Shown one piece after another: positions 35,271-44,783 of a stretch of DNA of 64,000 nucleotides (position 1 is its first letter; each line of letters starts with the position of its first letter). The position numbers and the translations under genes were made by a program. The stretch lies in assembly GCF_900119485.1 (NCBI RefSeq), contig NZ_FPJZ01000001.1, forward strand, positions 1-64,000, written 5' to 3'. The DNA comes from Thermoactinomyces sp. DSM 45891. Lineage in GTDB: Bacteria; Bacillota; Bacilli; Thermoactinomycetales; Thermoactinomycetaceae. The notes under the pieces are model-generated. The model saw only the letters and a program-made list of their open reading frames with translations. It had not been told where the DNA came from and did no database searches.

Positions 35271-36446
35271 CTATAATGACATTTTCAAAATCGCTAATAC
35301 ATCATCCTGCTTCAACAGATGATAACGACCAACTAATCCTGATGGGCTAATCTTAATAACCTTCTCAGCCATTAACTGGATTTTAGAGTCATCAATGTTG
35401 TAATCAGCTAGGCGGCTCGGAGCTCCTATACTGGACCAGAAATCACGCAACTCTTTGACTGCGCGCTTTGCTAATTCCAAATCTGACTTACCAGTTGGAT
35501 CAACACCGAACACCCTAACAGCTAACTGTTTCGCTTTATTTGTGTGCCCTTTTTGGATTGCGTATTGAATCCAATTTGGGAAGATAATCGCCAGACCGCC
35601 ACCATGAGGGATATCATACACAGCAGAAACGGCGTGTTCGATGCCATGTGTGGCCCAGTCCCCAATCATACCTTGGTTTAATGTACCATTAAGGGCAATC
35701 GTACCGCATTGCATGATGGTCTCCCGTAGCTCGTAATTATGAAGATCTTTTAGCAACTTGGGTGCTGTTTCAATCACTGTAGATAAAAGTGATTCCGTCA
35801 TTCTCTCTAGTAAAGGAGTGTTGGGAGATGGACTAAAGTAATGCTCTAAAGCATGAGACATGATATCTACAATCCCATAGATTGTTTGATCTAGGGGTAC
35901 TGTAAATGTATGTGTCGGGTCCAGGATGGAGAACTTAGGAAACACGTGAGGTGAGCCCCAACCAATTTTCTCGTTTGTCTCCCAGTTCGTAATAACAGAT
36001 CCTGGATTCATCTCGGAGCCAGTTGCAGCTAGAGTAAGCACTATTCCAAATGGAAGTGCACCTTGGGCAGTTGCTTTCTTTGTAACAATATCCCATATAT
36101 CTCCGTCAAACTTAGCCCCTGCCGCAATCGCTTTCGTAGCATCAATGACACTACCACCACCAATAGCGAGGATGAAATCAATACTCTGATCCTTACAGAT
36201 TTGAATTCCTTTATGTACAGTTGTTACACGCGGGTTTGGCTCAATCCCTGATAGCTCAAACACCTCTGCACCTATTTCACGTAGGTATCCTATCGCTTTA
36301 TCATAAAGACCACTTCTCTTGATACTTCCACCACCATAAACCAATAAAACCCGTTGACCGTACTGTGGAATCTCATTCTTCAACTCGGACAAACGATCTT
36401 TCCCAAAGATACATTTCGTCGGGTTATACGCTACGTACGACTCCAT
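35271..36446 (-). CDS. Iron-containing alcohol dehydrogenase (YugJ/butanol dehydrogenase type)
   Basis: 391-aa group III alcohol dehydrogenase. The NAD(P)-binding GGGS (YGGGSIKRSG) and AIGGGSVIDATKAIA are present. Metal ligands lie in IVDIMSHALEHYFS and HGIEHAVSAVYDIPHGGG. By resemblance to YugJ/YugK and clostridial BdhA it probably reduces aldehydes such as butanal with NAD(P)H. It is followed 35 bp on by no further gene on its strand, and a flavodoxin-like reductase lies upstream in the same direction. Confidence 0.92.
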   Translation of the reverse strand: MESYVAYNPTKCIFGKDRLSELKNEIPQYGQRVLLVYGGGSIKRSGLYDKAIGYLREIGAEVFELSGIEPNPRVTTVHKGIQICKDQSIDFILAIGGGSVIDATKAIAAGAKFDGDIWDIVTKKATAQGALPFGIVLTLAATGSEMNPGSVITNWETNEKIGWGSPHVFPKFSILDPTHTFTVPLDQTIYGIVDIMSHALEHYFSPSPNTPLLERMTESLLSTVIETAPKLLKDLHNYELRETIMQCGTIALNGTLNQGMIGDWATHGIEHAVSAVYDIPHGGGLAIIFPNWIQYAIQKGHTNKAKQLAVRVFGVDPTGKSDLELAKRAVKELRDFWSSIGAPSRLADYNIDDSKIQLMAEKVIKISPSGLVGRYHLLKQDDVLAILKMSL

Positions 36447-36481
36447 ATGATGTTCGCTCCTCTGCGTTGTCTACTCAGATA

Positions 36482-37030
36482 TTAAATCGTTTGTTGTTTT
36501 AGGTATTCATTCCAAAAACGAAGATCACCCAAAACCCGACCATCTGCTTGAACGGTTTGGGGTTTTGATCCACTCCCGATCACGTATCCAAGGTTTTCTA
36601 TTCCCATAAAATCATAAATCAATGCGAACTGTTGTACAAGGGGTAGCGCTTTTTGATAAACACGATCCCCACCTACTATTAAACTAAGAGCTTTCTTTTT
36701 GGACATGATCTTACGAAAATCATAACGTGGATCACGTAAACTCTGTGACCAACGATCTACAAAGTTTTTCATGTGGCCAGACATTCCATACCAATAGAGC
36801 GGGGTTGCAAAGATCAATATATCTTGATCCAAAACTTGACTGATAACCGTATCATAATCATCATCAACAGGGCTAAATCCTTCGGGATCATGCCTTTTAT
36901 CTATAATCGGGTGGATTGTATACTTCCGTAAATCTAAAATACTTGCCTCGATCCCTTCTAATAGCGATCCTACCATATATTCAGTATTTCCATTATCTCG
37001 AGAACTTCCATTAAACGCGAAAATCTTCAT
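36482..37030 (-). CDS. NADPH-dependent FMN reductase/flavodoxin-fold protein (YwqN-like)
   Basis: 182-aa flavodoxin-fold oxidoreductase. The FMN phosphate loop is NGSSRDNGNTEYMV. The isoalloxazine-contact region is FATPLYWYGMSGHMKNFVDRW, matching YwqN and multimeric flavodoxin WrbA-like proteins. ATG is preceded by AAAGGAG. It lies 36 bp upstream of the alcohol dehydrogenase in the same direction, so the two could be co-transcribed redox enzymes. Substrate unknown. Confidence 0.87.
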   Translation of the reverse strand: MKIFAFNGSSRDNGNTEYMVGSLLEGIEASILDLRKYTIHPIIDKRHDPEGFSPVDDDYDTVISQVLDQDILIFATPLYWYGMSGHMKNFVDRWSQSLRDPRYDFRKIMSKKKALSLIVGGDRVYQKALPLVQQFALIYDFMGIENLGYVIGSGSKPQTVQADGRVLGDLRFWNEYLKQQTI

Positions 37031-37222
37031 TATAGATTTCTCCTTTAATTTCTTAAATTATCCATTTGGATTAATTCTTCAGTTGTCTAGAGAGTCCTTC
37101 TTCCCTCACTGTGAGTCTATTGATAGTTTACCCTTTTTTTTATTTGATTTTATGTATGAATCACATTTTATGTTAAAATGTTAACTTATGATGAGAATAT
37201 GTTGTAGTTAGGATGAAAATCA

Positions 37223-38518
37223 ATGAATTCAGCAAATCGCCTCACAATGGCCACTATGGGCTCTGTTCAATGGTTGGTCTTTTTATTAGCAAATGCATTA
37301 GCTCTTCCTGTTGTAATAGGAAGTGTGTTTGACCTCAGTCAGGTAGAAGTTGCAGAACTTATGCAAAGAACTTTTTTTATCGTCGGTCTTTCCTCTTTGC
37401 TACAGGGCTGGTTAGGTCACCGCCTCCCTTTATTAGATGGTCCTGCTGGCATTTGGTTAGGGGTATTTATTGGTGTGGGTGGACTAGCCTCTGCGCAAGG
37501 AACTGACCTAAAACTTACTCTTCAATCGCTCGAGTTTGCCATGATTGTAAGTGGACTCATCTTAATCTTTACTGGATGGATCGGTTGGTTTCAAAAGTTG
37601 ATGTTTCTCTTTACTCCTTTAGTAACGGGATCATATCTCATGGTACTAGCAATCCAACTAAGTGGGACATTTATGCAGGGAGCCTTAGGAATTAGCAAGA
37701 ATCAACCAACTCCCAACTTACTGCAAGCTATGGTTTCCATTAGCGTAGTCGTACTGGTATTTTCCCTCTCTACTTGGGGGAAAGGTTGGTTAAAAAGTTT
37801 TGCTGTTCTAATCGGAATCGTATTCGGTTGGAGTGCCTTTACTTTCATTGGATATCACACAGATACTCCTTCCATTACAGGATGGTTTCAACTCCCAGGA
37901 CCATTCGCTTGGGGAATTCCTATATGGAATGGAAGCATGATCATCACAGGCGTTTTGGTTTCATTTGTTCTAATGTCCAACACAGTGGCAAGTATGAACG
38001 CAGTACAAAAAACGATTTCAGAGACGACAACCTCTTCTTCTAAAGCTCTAAATCGAGCTGGTTTGATGGGCGGAGTAACCAATCTGTTAAGCTCCTTATT
38101 CTCTACAGTAGGGATGGTACCACTTTCGGTTGCAGCGGGCTTTATTCGAATGACTGGACAAAAGGAAAGAAGGCCCTTCTTGATCGCATGTGGTGCGCTT
38201 ACTTTATTTTCTTTCTTCCCCATGATTACTGGGTTTCTCGCACAACTACCTGGACCTATCGCCTATTCAACCCTTCTCGCGGCATTTCCTACTATGTTTG
38301 GATTAGGATTAAACACCGTTCTTCAGGAGCCATTGGATGCCAGAAGAATGACGATTTTAGGAATCGTTATCTCAATCGCTGTTGGAATTATGTCACTTCC
38401 AGAGAAATTTTTTCAAATCATGCCCACCATCTTACAAAATATAATTGGAAATGGTTTATTAGTTGGGATGATTTTATCTATCCTACTGGAATTGATTTGG
38501 AAACCAGAAAAAAGGTAG
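37223..38518 (+). CDS. Uracil/xanthine-type permease (NCS2 family)
   Basis: 431-aa NCS2/SLC23 transporter with about 12-14 helices. Signatures: MGSVQWLVFLLANALALPVVIG at the start, LPLLDGPAGIWLGVFIG and SVAAGFIRMTGQKERRPF toward the C-terminus. Closest in layout to YwdJ-type putative purine/pyrimidine permeases; substrate not decidable. I see no purine riboswitch aptamer in the 192-bp upstream gap. The ribosome site (TAGGATG) is modest. Confidence 0.88.
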   Translation: MNSANRLTMATMGSVQWLVFLLANALALPVVIGSVFDLSQVEVAELMQRTFFIVGLSSLLQGWLGHRLPLLDGPAGIWLGVFIGVGGLASAQGTDLKLTLQSLEFAMIVSGLILIFTGWIGWFQKLMFLFTPLVTGSYLMVLAIQLSGTFMQGALGISKNQPTPNLLQAMVSISVVVLVFSLSTWGKGWLKSFAVLIGIVFGWSAFTFIGYHTDTPSITGWFQLPGPFAWGIPIWNGSMIITGVLVSFVLMSNTVASMNAVQKTISETTTSSSKALNRAGLMGGVTNLLSSLFSTVGMVPLSVAAGFIRMTGQKERRPFLIACGALTLFSFFPMITGFLAQLPGPIAYSTLLAAFPTMFGLGLNTVLQEPLDARRMTILGIVISIAVGIMSLPEKFFQIMPTILQNIIGNGLLVGMILSILLELIWKPEKR

Positions 38519-38538
38519 CCTGTAAGCAAACGGCTACC
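38511..38538. terminator. Bidirectional terminator, permease / DUF6585-like gene
   Basis: GGTAGCC/GGCTACC stem flanked by A and T runs on both sides; the permease stop codon lies inside the stem. Confidence 0.8.
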
Positions 38539-38542
38539 TTTT

Positions 38543-39322
38543 TTATACAACTATCTCATTTTGTTGTTCATGTTGCTCACATATATGTTGTGTTAGGTTA
38601 GTGAAAAGCGAGAAGTTAGGGAATTTAGATAGCTTTACTCCATAAAATGGTTCATCTTGTTTATTCACAAGATATACCATACCATTTTGCAAAGTGATAC
38701 CTCCAAAGTTAGACCAGTTTATATATCCATCAGGGATACGTACATAATCAACGTGCAGAGAAATATCATCAAAATGTATCTCTTCTCCTTTTGATAGTGC
38801 CTCACATAAACTGTCCAGATGCCAACTACTTACTCCCCTTTCTACATGCTCCATTAGTTCTTTGGCATCTACCAATCGCTTACTTGATAGAGAAATTTCT
38901 TCATCATGATCTAGAGAGTCAATTTGTAATGTGTGAATGATTTTATCTTTTCCAGACCTCTTCTGTTTACTTCTAATTTCCCAGTAAATCCGATCTATTC
39001 TTAAATAGGGCAGCACAAGTGCTTTTTTACGATTCAATACGATAATCCCATTTTGATACAATCTAACTTTTTCGCTAAGATCTTTTCCCTTCCAAAGCAT
39101 CATAACAAAACCAAACAAACCACACATCCCTGTAGCAATAATCTGGCTGATTTGAAGCGCGTCTGGTTTTCCTTGTTGTGCTTTCCAAGTAAAATACACA
39201 CATCCGGCACTCATTAAAATAGCTACTAGGCCATATAAAAGTGAAATGGTAATCACTTTCCCCTTATTAGCAGTGTATAATTTTCCTTTTTCCCCCAGTT
39301 GTGAATCATCATACTGGCCCAT
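38543..39322 (-). CDS. Membrane protein of unknown function (DUF6585-like)
   Basis: 259 aa from ATG 39322 (GGGGGCGGAG upstream). Two N-terminal membrane helices (about 25-45 and 60-80) precede a soluble C-terminal part with a PH-like pattern: VRLYQNGIIVLNRKKALVLPYLRIDRIYWE and later WSNFGGITLQNGMVYL. This matches the general build of DUF6585-type proteins. No enzyme motif. Monocistronic. Confidence 0.6.
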   Translation of the reverse strand: MGQYDDSQLGEKGKLYTANKGKVITISLLYGLVAILMSAGCVYFTWKAQQGKPDALQISQIIATGMCGLFGFVMMLWKGKDLSEKVRLYQNGIIVLNRKKALVLPYLRIDRIYWEIRSKQKRSGKDKIIHTLQIDSLDHDEEISLSSKRLVDAKELMEHVERGVSSWHLDSLCEALSKGEEIHFDDISLHVDYVRIPDGYINWSNFGGITLQNGMVYLVNKQDEPFYGVKLSKFPNFSLFTNLTQHICEQHEQQNEIVV

Positions 39323-39531
39323 TTTCTCCGCCCCCTTGGCAACTGGAATGATAAGAAATTTATAGCAAATATCATGTTCCATGTAAAGAGTAATGAAAAG
39401 AGTTTCACAAATAACAAAATTATATCATATAACCGTTCATACAATCGCAACAATTATCTTTAATTAGAAATGAATATCCCTTTCATAGTTGATACTATAG
39501 AACTAGATTTGTCATGAGGAGGAGGATCAAG

Positions 39532-39822
39532 ATGTTTCGAAACATGATTGACCAATTACGGATTGTGGGATTTATTGAAGGAATTTCTTTCTTACTACTC
39601 CTGTTTATCGCCATGCCTCTGAAATATATGCTTAACCAACCCTTGGCTGTGACCATTGTGGGGGGATTGCATGGAGTCCTTTTTGTCTGGTTTATGATCG
39701 TTTTAGGCATTGTAACCTTACAATACAAATGGTCTGTTAAGAAAGTAGCTGGAGCTGTACTTGCTTCTATCATACCATTTGGAACTTTTATTCTAGAGAG
39801 AAGGCTTCGTGATCAAGTATAA
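39532..39822 (+). CDS. DUF3817 small membrane protein (YdzA-like)
   Basis: 96 aa from ATG 39532, with GGAGGAGG at good spacing; an in-frame ATG 18 bp upstream lies before that site. The DUF3817 pattern is clear: RIVGFIEGISFLLLLFIAMPLKYM, GGLHGVLFV and IPFGTFILERRLR, with three membrane helices. Often linked to transporters, but here it stands alone. Function unknown. Confidence 0.85.
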   Translation: MFRNMIDQLRIVGFIEGISFLLLLFIAMPLKYMLNQPLAVTIVGGLHGVLFVWFMIVLGIVTLQYKWSVKKVAGAVLASIIPFGTFILERRLRDQV

Positions 39823-39824
39823 AT

Positions 39825-39864
39825 AAAAAAATCCCGGGCATGCATGCACACCCGGGATTTTTTT
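39825..39864. terminator. Bidirectional terminator, DUF3817 / ykuE-like
   Basis: Perfect 14-bp arms AAAAAAATCCCGGG/CCCGGGATTTTTTT, 12-nt loop. Confidence 0.85.
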
Positions 39865-39867
39865 ATG

Positions 39868-40731
39868 CTATTTACTCGATTTTAGTGTAATCAAAACTAA
39901 TTCAGGACGACAATTAAATCGAATTGGCATGCGGGTCATCCCAATACCTCGAGTTGTATAAACTTGCATAGAAGAGTTATCCACTTGATATAAACCATCT
40001 ATATATTTTTTTGCATGGGGCGGGGTGTGAAGTGCTCCAATAAATGGAACTTGAACTTGTCCACCATGACTATGTCCGGATAGTTGCAGATCGATTGGAT
40101 GTTGACAAAACTCGTCTGCAAAATCAGGTTCATGAGCTAGTAAGATATTACAAGTATTCTTTGGTACGCCGCTTAGTGCACGAAGAATGTCTGCTCCCCC
40201 CACCCACGGATCATCGACTCCTACTATATAGATAGAATCCAATTGCTTTTTTATTTGCCTATTTTCATTATGTAAAACAATAAAGCCAGATTTGGTTAGC
40301 ACTCGATTTACTGACTCCCGATTTCCCCAATTATCATGGTTTCCAAGCACAGCATACTTCCCATAAGGGGCTTCTAATTTGCTCAAGTAGCGAGTTGTTT
40401 CAGACACTCCAGTTGAGTGGTGATCGAAAAGGTCTCCAGTAAAGCAAATACAATCTGGCTTTAGAGACTGTATTTGCTTTACAAGAGATTCTAGATCTTT
40501 TGCCTCCAGATGAAACCCTAGATGCAAATCACTAAAATGACAGATTTGAAAGCCCTCAAATGCAGCTGGCAAATGAGCAATCTTGATTGTAATACTAGTT
40601 GTTTCAATCGAATACGGTTCAATCCAACGAGAGTAAGCCCCCGACACACCTAAGGCACCAATCACCCCTAGTGAATAGTACATGCTTTTCTTAAGGAAAC
40701 CCCGTCGGCTGATCTTTCTATTTTCCTTCAT
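39868..40731 (-). CDS. ykuE: Tat-exported metallophosphoesterase (YkuE-like)
   Basis: 287 aa. A twin-arginine signal SRRGFLKKS (8-16) plus a hydrophobic stretch marks Tat export, as for Bacillus subtilis YkuE, a wall-associated metal-dependent phosphoesterase. Calcineurin-like blocks in order: HFSDLHLGFH, FTGDLFDHH, LGNHDNWGN, LAHEPDF and LSGHSHGGQVQ. C-terminal TRGIGMTRMPIRFNCRPEL is typical of YkuE/YpbG. Monocistronic between a terminator and the iolW-like gene. Substrate unknown, possibly wall or lipid phosphoesters. Confidence 0.92.
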   Translation of the reverse strand: MKENRKISRRGFLKKSMYYSLGVIGALGVSGAYSRWIEPYSIETTSITIKIAHLPAAFEGFQICHFSDLHLGFHLEAKDLESLVKQIQSLKPDCICFTGDLFDHHSTGVSETTRYLSKLEAPYGKYAVLGNHDNWGNRESVNRVLTKSGFIVLHNENRQIKKQLDSIYIVGVDDPWVGGADILRALSGVPKNTCNILLAHEPDFADEFCQHPIDLQLSGHSHGGQVQVPFIGALHTPPHAKKYIDGLYQVDNSSMQVYTTRGIGMTRMPIRFNCRPELVLITLKSSK

Positions 40732-40762
40732 TCTATTCGATTCACCTTTCTACAGAGGTCAA

Positions 40763-41839
40763 TCAATATTCCACTTCATCAAACCACTGAATGACTCTTT
40801 TTTCATTAGAGGACCTAATCGCTAATTCAATTGCATGAATCACTTCTAAGGCCTCTGTGGGGTGAACTGGCAAGGCAGCACCATCAATCACCGCATCATA
40901 CACTTCATCATAAAAGCGATCATAGTTGCCTGCAATACTTGGAACCGGGAACGTTTCTTGTTCTCCGCTTACCGAATCAATAATTGTCGTTACTTCTGCA
41001 AAGCTTACTTCCTTTTCCAGGCCCCATCCTTCGTCCGCGGGAGTCATTCCTGCTTTTAACTGCTCCTCTTGTGGATCTAATCCAAACTTCTGGAAACTTC
41101 CATTTTTACCGTGTACCTCTAGTTTTGGACCTGGCTGAATCACGAGTGATCCGGCACGTAGTTCAACTCGTAAGCCTGTTTCATATCCAAAAATGATATG
41201 GAAGTAGTCAGGAGCGGTAGAGCCAGGCCGTTGTGATTGCACGTCTGCCCAAACTGTTAACGGAATACCAAATAAAATGAGCGCTTGATCAATTAGATGA
41301 GATCCTAGATCATAAAGCACCCCTCCTCCAGAAAGGGAGTGCTCTTTCCAACGCTGTTTTACCTCTGGACGATACCGATCAAAATGTGCTTTATACGTAT
41401 GAATTTCTCCTAGTAACCCTTGGCTCATACACTCTTGTAGAGTGAGAAAGTCTGAGTCCCAACGGCGGTTTTGGAAAACAGATAGAATTAACTCCTCTTC
41501 ACGAGCTAATTCAATTAAATCCTTCGCTTCTGCAGATGTAACCACAAAAGGCTTTTCTACAACAACATGCTTCCCACTTTGCAACGCAGCCCTGGTTAAA
41601 GAATAGTGAGATTCCGTAGGTGTGCAAATAATAACAAGGTCAATTGTATAATCCTCAAAAATTTCTTCTGCCGAATAGGCTATTTCCACGCCATTTAGGT
41701 CTGCTTCGATTTCCTCTTCTCGTGTTGTCATCACTTTTACAATTTCATAACCCTCATTTGCTTTTAGTAATGGAGCGTGAAATACTTTTCCAGATAATCC
41801 ATAACCGATCATTCCAACTCGTACCTTTGCTATGCTCAA
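40763..41839 (-). CDS. iolW: Gfo/Idh/MocA oxidoreductase (IolW/YvaA-like)
   Basis: NAD(P)-dependent dehydrogenase of 358 aa from TTG 41839, chosen because GAGGAGG sits 8 bp upstream; this length equals that of Bacillus IolW (scyllo-inositol dehydrogenase, NADP+) as I recall it. The N-terminal Rossmann motif is GMIGYGLSGKVFHAPLL, the catalytic VVEKPFVV carries the Lys, and LYDLGSHLIDQAL carries the acid/base pair (D..H). It probably oxidises or reduces scyllo-inositol or a related sugar. No iol catabolic genes are nearby. Confidence 0.85.
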   Translation of the reverse strand: MSIAKVRVGMIGYGLSGKVFHAPLLKANEGYEIVKVMTTREEEIEADLNGVEIAYSAEEIFEDYTIDLVIICTPTESHYSLTRAALQSGKHVVVEKPFVVTSAEAKDLIELAREEELILSVFQNRRWDSDFLTLQECMSQGLLGEIHTYKAHFDRYRPEVKQRWKEHSLSGGGVLYDLGSHLIDQALILFGIPLTVWADVQSQRPGSTAPDYFHIIFGYETGLRVELRAGSLVIQPGPKLEVHGKNGSFQKFGLDPQEEQLKAGMTPADEGWGLEKEVSFAEVTTIIDSVSGEQETFPVPSIAGNYDRFYDEVYDAVIDGAALPVHPTEALEVIHAIELAIRSSNEKRVIQWFDEVEY

Positions 41840-41921
41840 TGAGAGAGCCTCCTCATTCAATATATAGGTACATTATATATAAAATTTCAATGCATGCCAT
41901 ACTAGCTATGATTGTCCTCCT

Positions 41922-42605
41922 TTATCTTGAAAGGTATTGAATGATACCATCCACAATTCCAGTTGCCGATTTCGTTTGGAATTCTTTTGAATTCATCCGT
42001 ACTTCATCACTTTCGTTTGAGATAAAGCCTAATTCTAGTAGAATAGCAGGCATCGAATTTTCTCTAAGAACTAGATAGTCACTCCCTTGAACTCCGCGAT
42101 CATTCGTATCGATCTTTTGATCGAAAATAGCCTGTTGTACACGCTTTGCTAACTTCCTATCCTCTAAACGAAATGGGGTATAATGAGTCGTAATTCCTTT
42201 TACATTAGGGTCTGTAAATGCATCATGGTGAATACTTACATAAAGATGTGCATGATTCTTCTTCGCCACATCCACTCGAGCTTGAAGCTCTTTTTTTTGA
42301 TCTATCTCAGGGAGTAAGCTAGTATCTGTCTCTCGCGTTAAAATAACTTTCGCATCTGTTCTTTTTTCTAACTCCTTTTTTATGTTCATAGCTACCTTTA
42401 AGTTAAGATCTTTTTCGATGGTTCCGTGTGCTTTGCCTTGTGCTCCGCGATCTTCTCCGCCATGGCCTGGATCAAGTACAATGACTTTTCCTTTTAAACG
42501 TAGATCCTCTGCTGTAACTTGACGAAATATATCTAAATCCAAAAATTGGTAACCAAGTCCTAAAGAAAATATGAGAAGTAAGATAGAAATAATGATTTTC
42601 TTCAT
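41922..42605 (-). CDS. N-acetylmuramoyl-L-alanine amidase (Amidase_3, CwlD-like)
   Basis: 227 aa with an N-terminal membrane anchor or signal (residues 1-22) and an Amidase_3 domain. Zinc-site blocks are VIVLDPGHGGED (His), the Glu in the following TIEKDLNLKVA stretch, and SIHHDAF (His). The catalytic Glu lies in LLELGFISN. No SPOR, SH3 or PG-binding domain is present. The size and layout suit CwlD, which makes muramic-delta-lactam in the spore cortex, though a vegetative amidase is possible. It is 164 bp downstream of the two-component operon with a hairpin between, so likely separate. Confidence 0.85.
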   Translation of the reverse strand: MKKIIISILLLIFSLGLGYQFLDLDIFRQVTAEDLRLKGKVIVLDPGHGGEDRGAQGKAHGTIEKDLNLKVAMNIKKELEKRTDAKVILTRETDTSLLPEIDQKKELQARVDVAKKNHAHLYVSIHHDAFTDPNVKGITTHYTPFRLEDRKLAKRVQQAIFDQKIDTNDRGVQGSDYLVLRENSMPAILLELGFISNESDEVRMNSKEFQTKSATGIVDGIIQYLSR

Positions 42606-42695
42606 AAATAAATCTCCTTTACTTGTGCTAAGGAGATAGTAAAAAACTCATATAAAGATGAGATGCAGATGATATCAACATGAGTTAAAGAACAC

Positions 42696-42731
42696 GAACA
42701 AGCGTGTGGAAATTTTATCCTGCACGCTTGT
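42696..42731 (-). terminator. Hairpin after the two-component operon
   Basis: ACAAGCGTG and CACGCTTGT arms with a 16-nt loop in the gap between the small membrane-protein gene and the amidase gene. The T tract after it is short. Confidence 0.5.
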
Positions 42732-42769
42732 TTTCACTATAAAAATAAGATGTAAATGAGTAAAGAGCA

Positions 42770-42973
42770 CTAATCCACAAACGACATATAAAGCAAAAAG
42801 AGTGAACCACCTATCATGATAATCATAAAGCTGCACCAAAAAATCTGAAGCCATTTTGGTATATGGCTTAGATAAGCACTTTTGTTAGGTAATCCTTCCA
42901 TCTTTTGATAATGGTCAATAGCACTATTGAATGGAATACCTTCTCTGTCTACTTTAGTATCTTCCTGATTCAC
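42770..42973 (-). CDS. Small membrane protein at the end of the two-component operon
   Basis: 67 aa: a polar N-terminus (DREGIPFNSAIDHYQKMEG), then one C-terminal membrane helix (WLQIFWCSFMIIMIGGSLFLLYM). It starts 1 bp after the histidine kinase stop codon, so it must be co-translated. No family recognised. It might modulate the kinase or be a target that has been kept in the operon. Confidence 0.6.
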   Translation of the reverse strand: MNQEDTKVDREGIPFNSAIDHYQKMEGLPNKSAYLSHIPKWLQIFWCSFMIIMIGGSLFLLYMSFVD

Positions 42974-42974
42974 T

Positions 42975-44783
42975 TTAGCGCTCTCCCTTCACTTCTGTTT
43001 TTAGGAAAAAATAAAATAGAACACCATCTTCTGTATTTTGTACGCCATAGGAAGCATCGTGCAATTCTAGGATTTTTTTAGAGATAGAAAGGCCTAATCC
43101 GGTACCACCAGTCGAACGCTTACGCGCTGCATCGGTACGGTAGAAACGTTCCCAAATTTTATCAAGTTGGGTTTGAGGGATATGAGCCCCTTTGTTCTCT
43201 ACACATATTTTTACACGACCTCTTTCTATCGTAGTGGAAATGACAATTCGCTTTCCCTCTGGAGTATAACGGATTGCATTTGTTATAAAGTTAGTAAGCA
43301 CCTGTTCTATCCGATTTTGGTTGGCAGTTACTTTGACGTGATTTAGTTCCTTTTCTATCTGTAAATGCTTCCTCTCCATCCTCCATATCAATTGATCACT
43401 AATTTGTTCTATTACTTCATCGATATAGAAGGACTGCATGTCTAGTTTGTACGTACCTGATTCAAACTTTGCTAACTCAAGCATGTCCACGATGAGTAAA
43501 TCCATTTTATCTACTTCTTTTTCCATTGCGTTGAAATAATGATCTTTTTTGTGTGTTGCAACTCCATCCCTTAGTATAGAAACACAGCTTTTCATGATGC
43601 TTAAAGGCGTTTTCAACTCATGTGACACACCTGCAATAAATTCTTTTCGCGTATTCTCTAACTGCTTTTCCTTCTCGATATCGTCTTGCAGTTTTTCAAT
43701 ATAAGACTGTAATTTACTAGATAGCTCATTAATATTTTTTGATAAATCTCCAATCTCATCCTTCGAATCGACCGAAATCATCTCAGAAAAATCAAGTTGT
43801 GCGATCTTTTTCGTTGTTTTATTTATTTGGAGAAGGGGTCTCGCAATTTGCTTTGAATAATAGAAAGAGAGGAGTATGGTGAGAACAAGCACCAAGATAA
43901 TCAGATATACATAGTACCCCTTTATCATCTGAACTGCCTCGTTAACAGGCTGTAAGGAAGTCACAGCGAATAAATAATTGGTTTTTCCATCTGGATCTAG
44001 AATGGGTTGTGTTAATACTTTGTAGGTGACACCACTTTCTCCATAGTTCTCCACATAGTACTCGCCTTGTCCATGATTTCTGACAACATACCCATCACGA
44101 TCAGACAGAGATCCAGTCGCTACTAAGCTACTTTGAAAACTTTTCATTCTTTCAAGGAAAATTCGATTTGTATAAATGAAACTGGCGGCTGAATCACTCC
44201 TAGGAAAATGTACTTCCTTGATAGTCCCTCTTAGTACAATAATTTTTTTTTGTTTTAACTTGTCTAATTTCTCTTCTAGTTGCTCATTAGACATGTCCTT
44301 TGTTGAAGTTAGCCTAGATGGAGTAAAAATATTTTCTTTTTCAACACCTTGAATGGTAATATTATTCCCCACTACTAAGTTAGATTGGTTCTTTTCATCA
44401 TCAACATTTACAAAGTGATACATGGGTATTCGAATTATTTTTTGGGGATATTTCGTAAGTTTAGGGAATATTTCTTGATGTACTTCAACTTCTATAGAAA
44501 AATCGTTGGCATACTTCATGTTTCCTTGCTGATCTAATGTTGTTATCCATATGGCGTAGTCTCGATAAAACGTCTGTTCAAGAGACCTAACTTTAGAGAA
44601 ATCTCCTTTTGCTTCTACGTATCTCTTGTGAAAAGCTGAGATTCTTTCTTTTAAATCGGCTTCCTTTTGACTTTCGTAATATCGTTCAAAAAACACTGTC
44701 TGCCCGATGAAGATAGTTGCAATAATCAGCATGCATAACCCCGTTGTAAATAAAAATAATTTCAATACTATTCCGTTTTTCAT
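42975..44783 (-). CDS. Sensor histidine kinase
   Basis: 602 aa: membrane helix 8-28, a large extracytoplasmic sensor domain (about 29-285), helix 289-309, HAMP (310-362), HisKA with phospho-acceptor His388 in GVSHELKTPLSIMKSC, and a HATPase_c domain with NAIRYTPEGK and GGTGLGLSISKKILE. The sensor domain is roughly 260 residues, larger than in most Bacillus OmpR-type kinases, and I do not recognise it. The start overlaps the response regulator by 4 bp (ATGA). Signal unknown; the adjacent small exported and membrane proteins are candidates for sensory partners. Confidence 0.95.
   Translation of the reverse strand: MKNGIVLKLFLFTTGLCMLIIATIFIGQTVFFERYYESQKEADLKERISAFHKRYVEAKGDFSKVRSLEQTFYRDYAIWITTLDQQGNMKYANDFSIEVEVHQEIFPKLTKYPQKIIRIPMYHFVNVDDEKNQSNLVVGNNITIQGVEKENIFTPSRLTSTKDMSNEQLEEKLDKLKQKKIIVLRGTIKEVHFPRSDSAASFIYTNRIFLERMKSFQSSLVATGSLSDRDGYVVRNHGQGEYYVENYGESGVTYKVLTQPILDPDGKTNYLFAVTSLQPVNEAVQMIKGYYVYLIILVLVLTILLSFYYSKQIARPLLQINKTTKKIAQLDFSEMISVDSKDEIGDLSKNINELSSKLQSYIEKLQDDIEKEKQLENTRKEFIAGVSHELKTPLSIMKSCVSILRDGVATHKKDHYFNAMEKEVDKMDLLIVDMLELAKFESGTYKLDMQSFYIDEVIEQISDQLIWRMERKHLQIEKELNHVKVTANQNRIEQVLTNFITNAIRYTPEGKRIVISTTIERGRVKICVENKGAHIPQTQLDKIWERFYRTDAARKRSTGGTGLGLSISKKILELHDASYGVQNTEDGVLFYFFLKTEVKGER

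Noticed and set aside
37031..37222. Possible purine riboswitch ahead of the NCS2 permease
   Set aside because: I looked for the paired P1-P2-P3 aptamer pattern and its conserved loop bases and did not find them; only A/T-rich DNA and a weak ribosome site are visible.
40862..41196. Several overlapping + strand ORFs inside the iolW-like gene
   Set aside because: All are antisense to a gene with clear Gfo/Idh/MocA motifs and lack ribosome sites.
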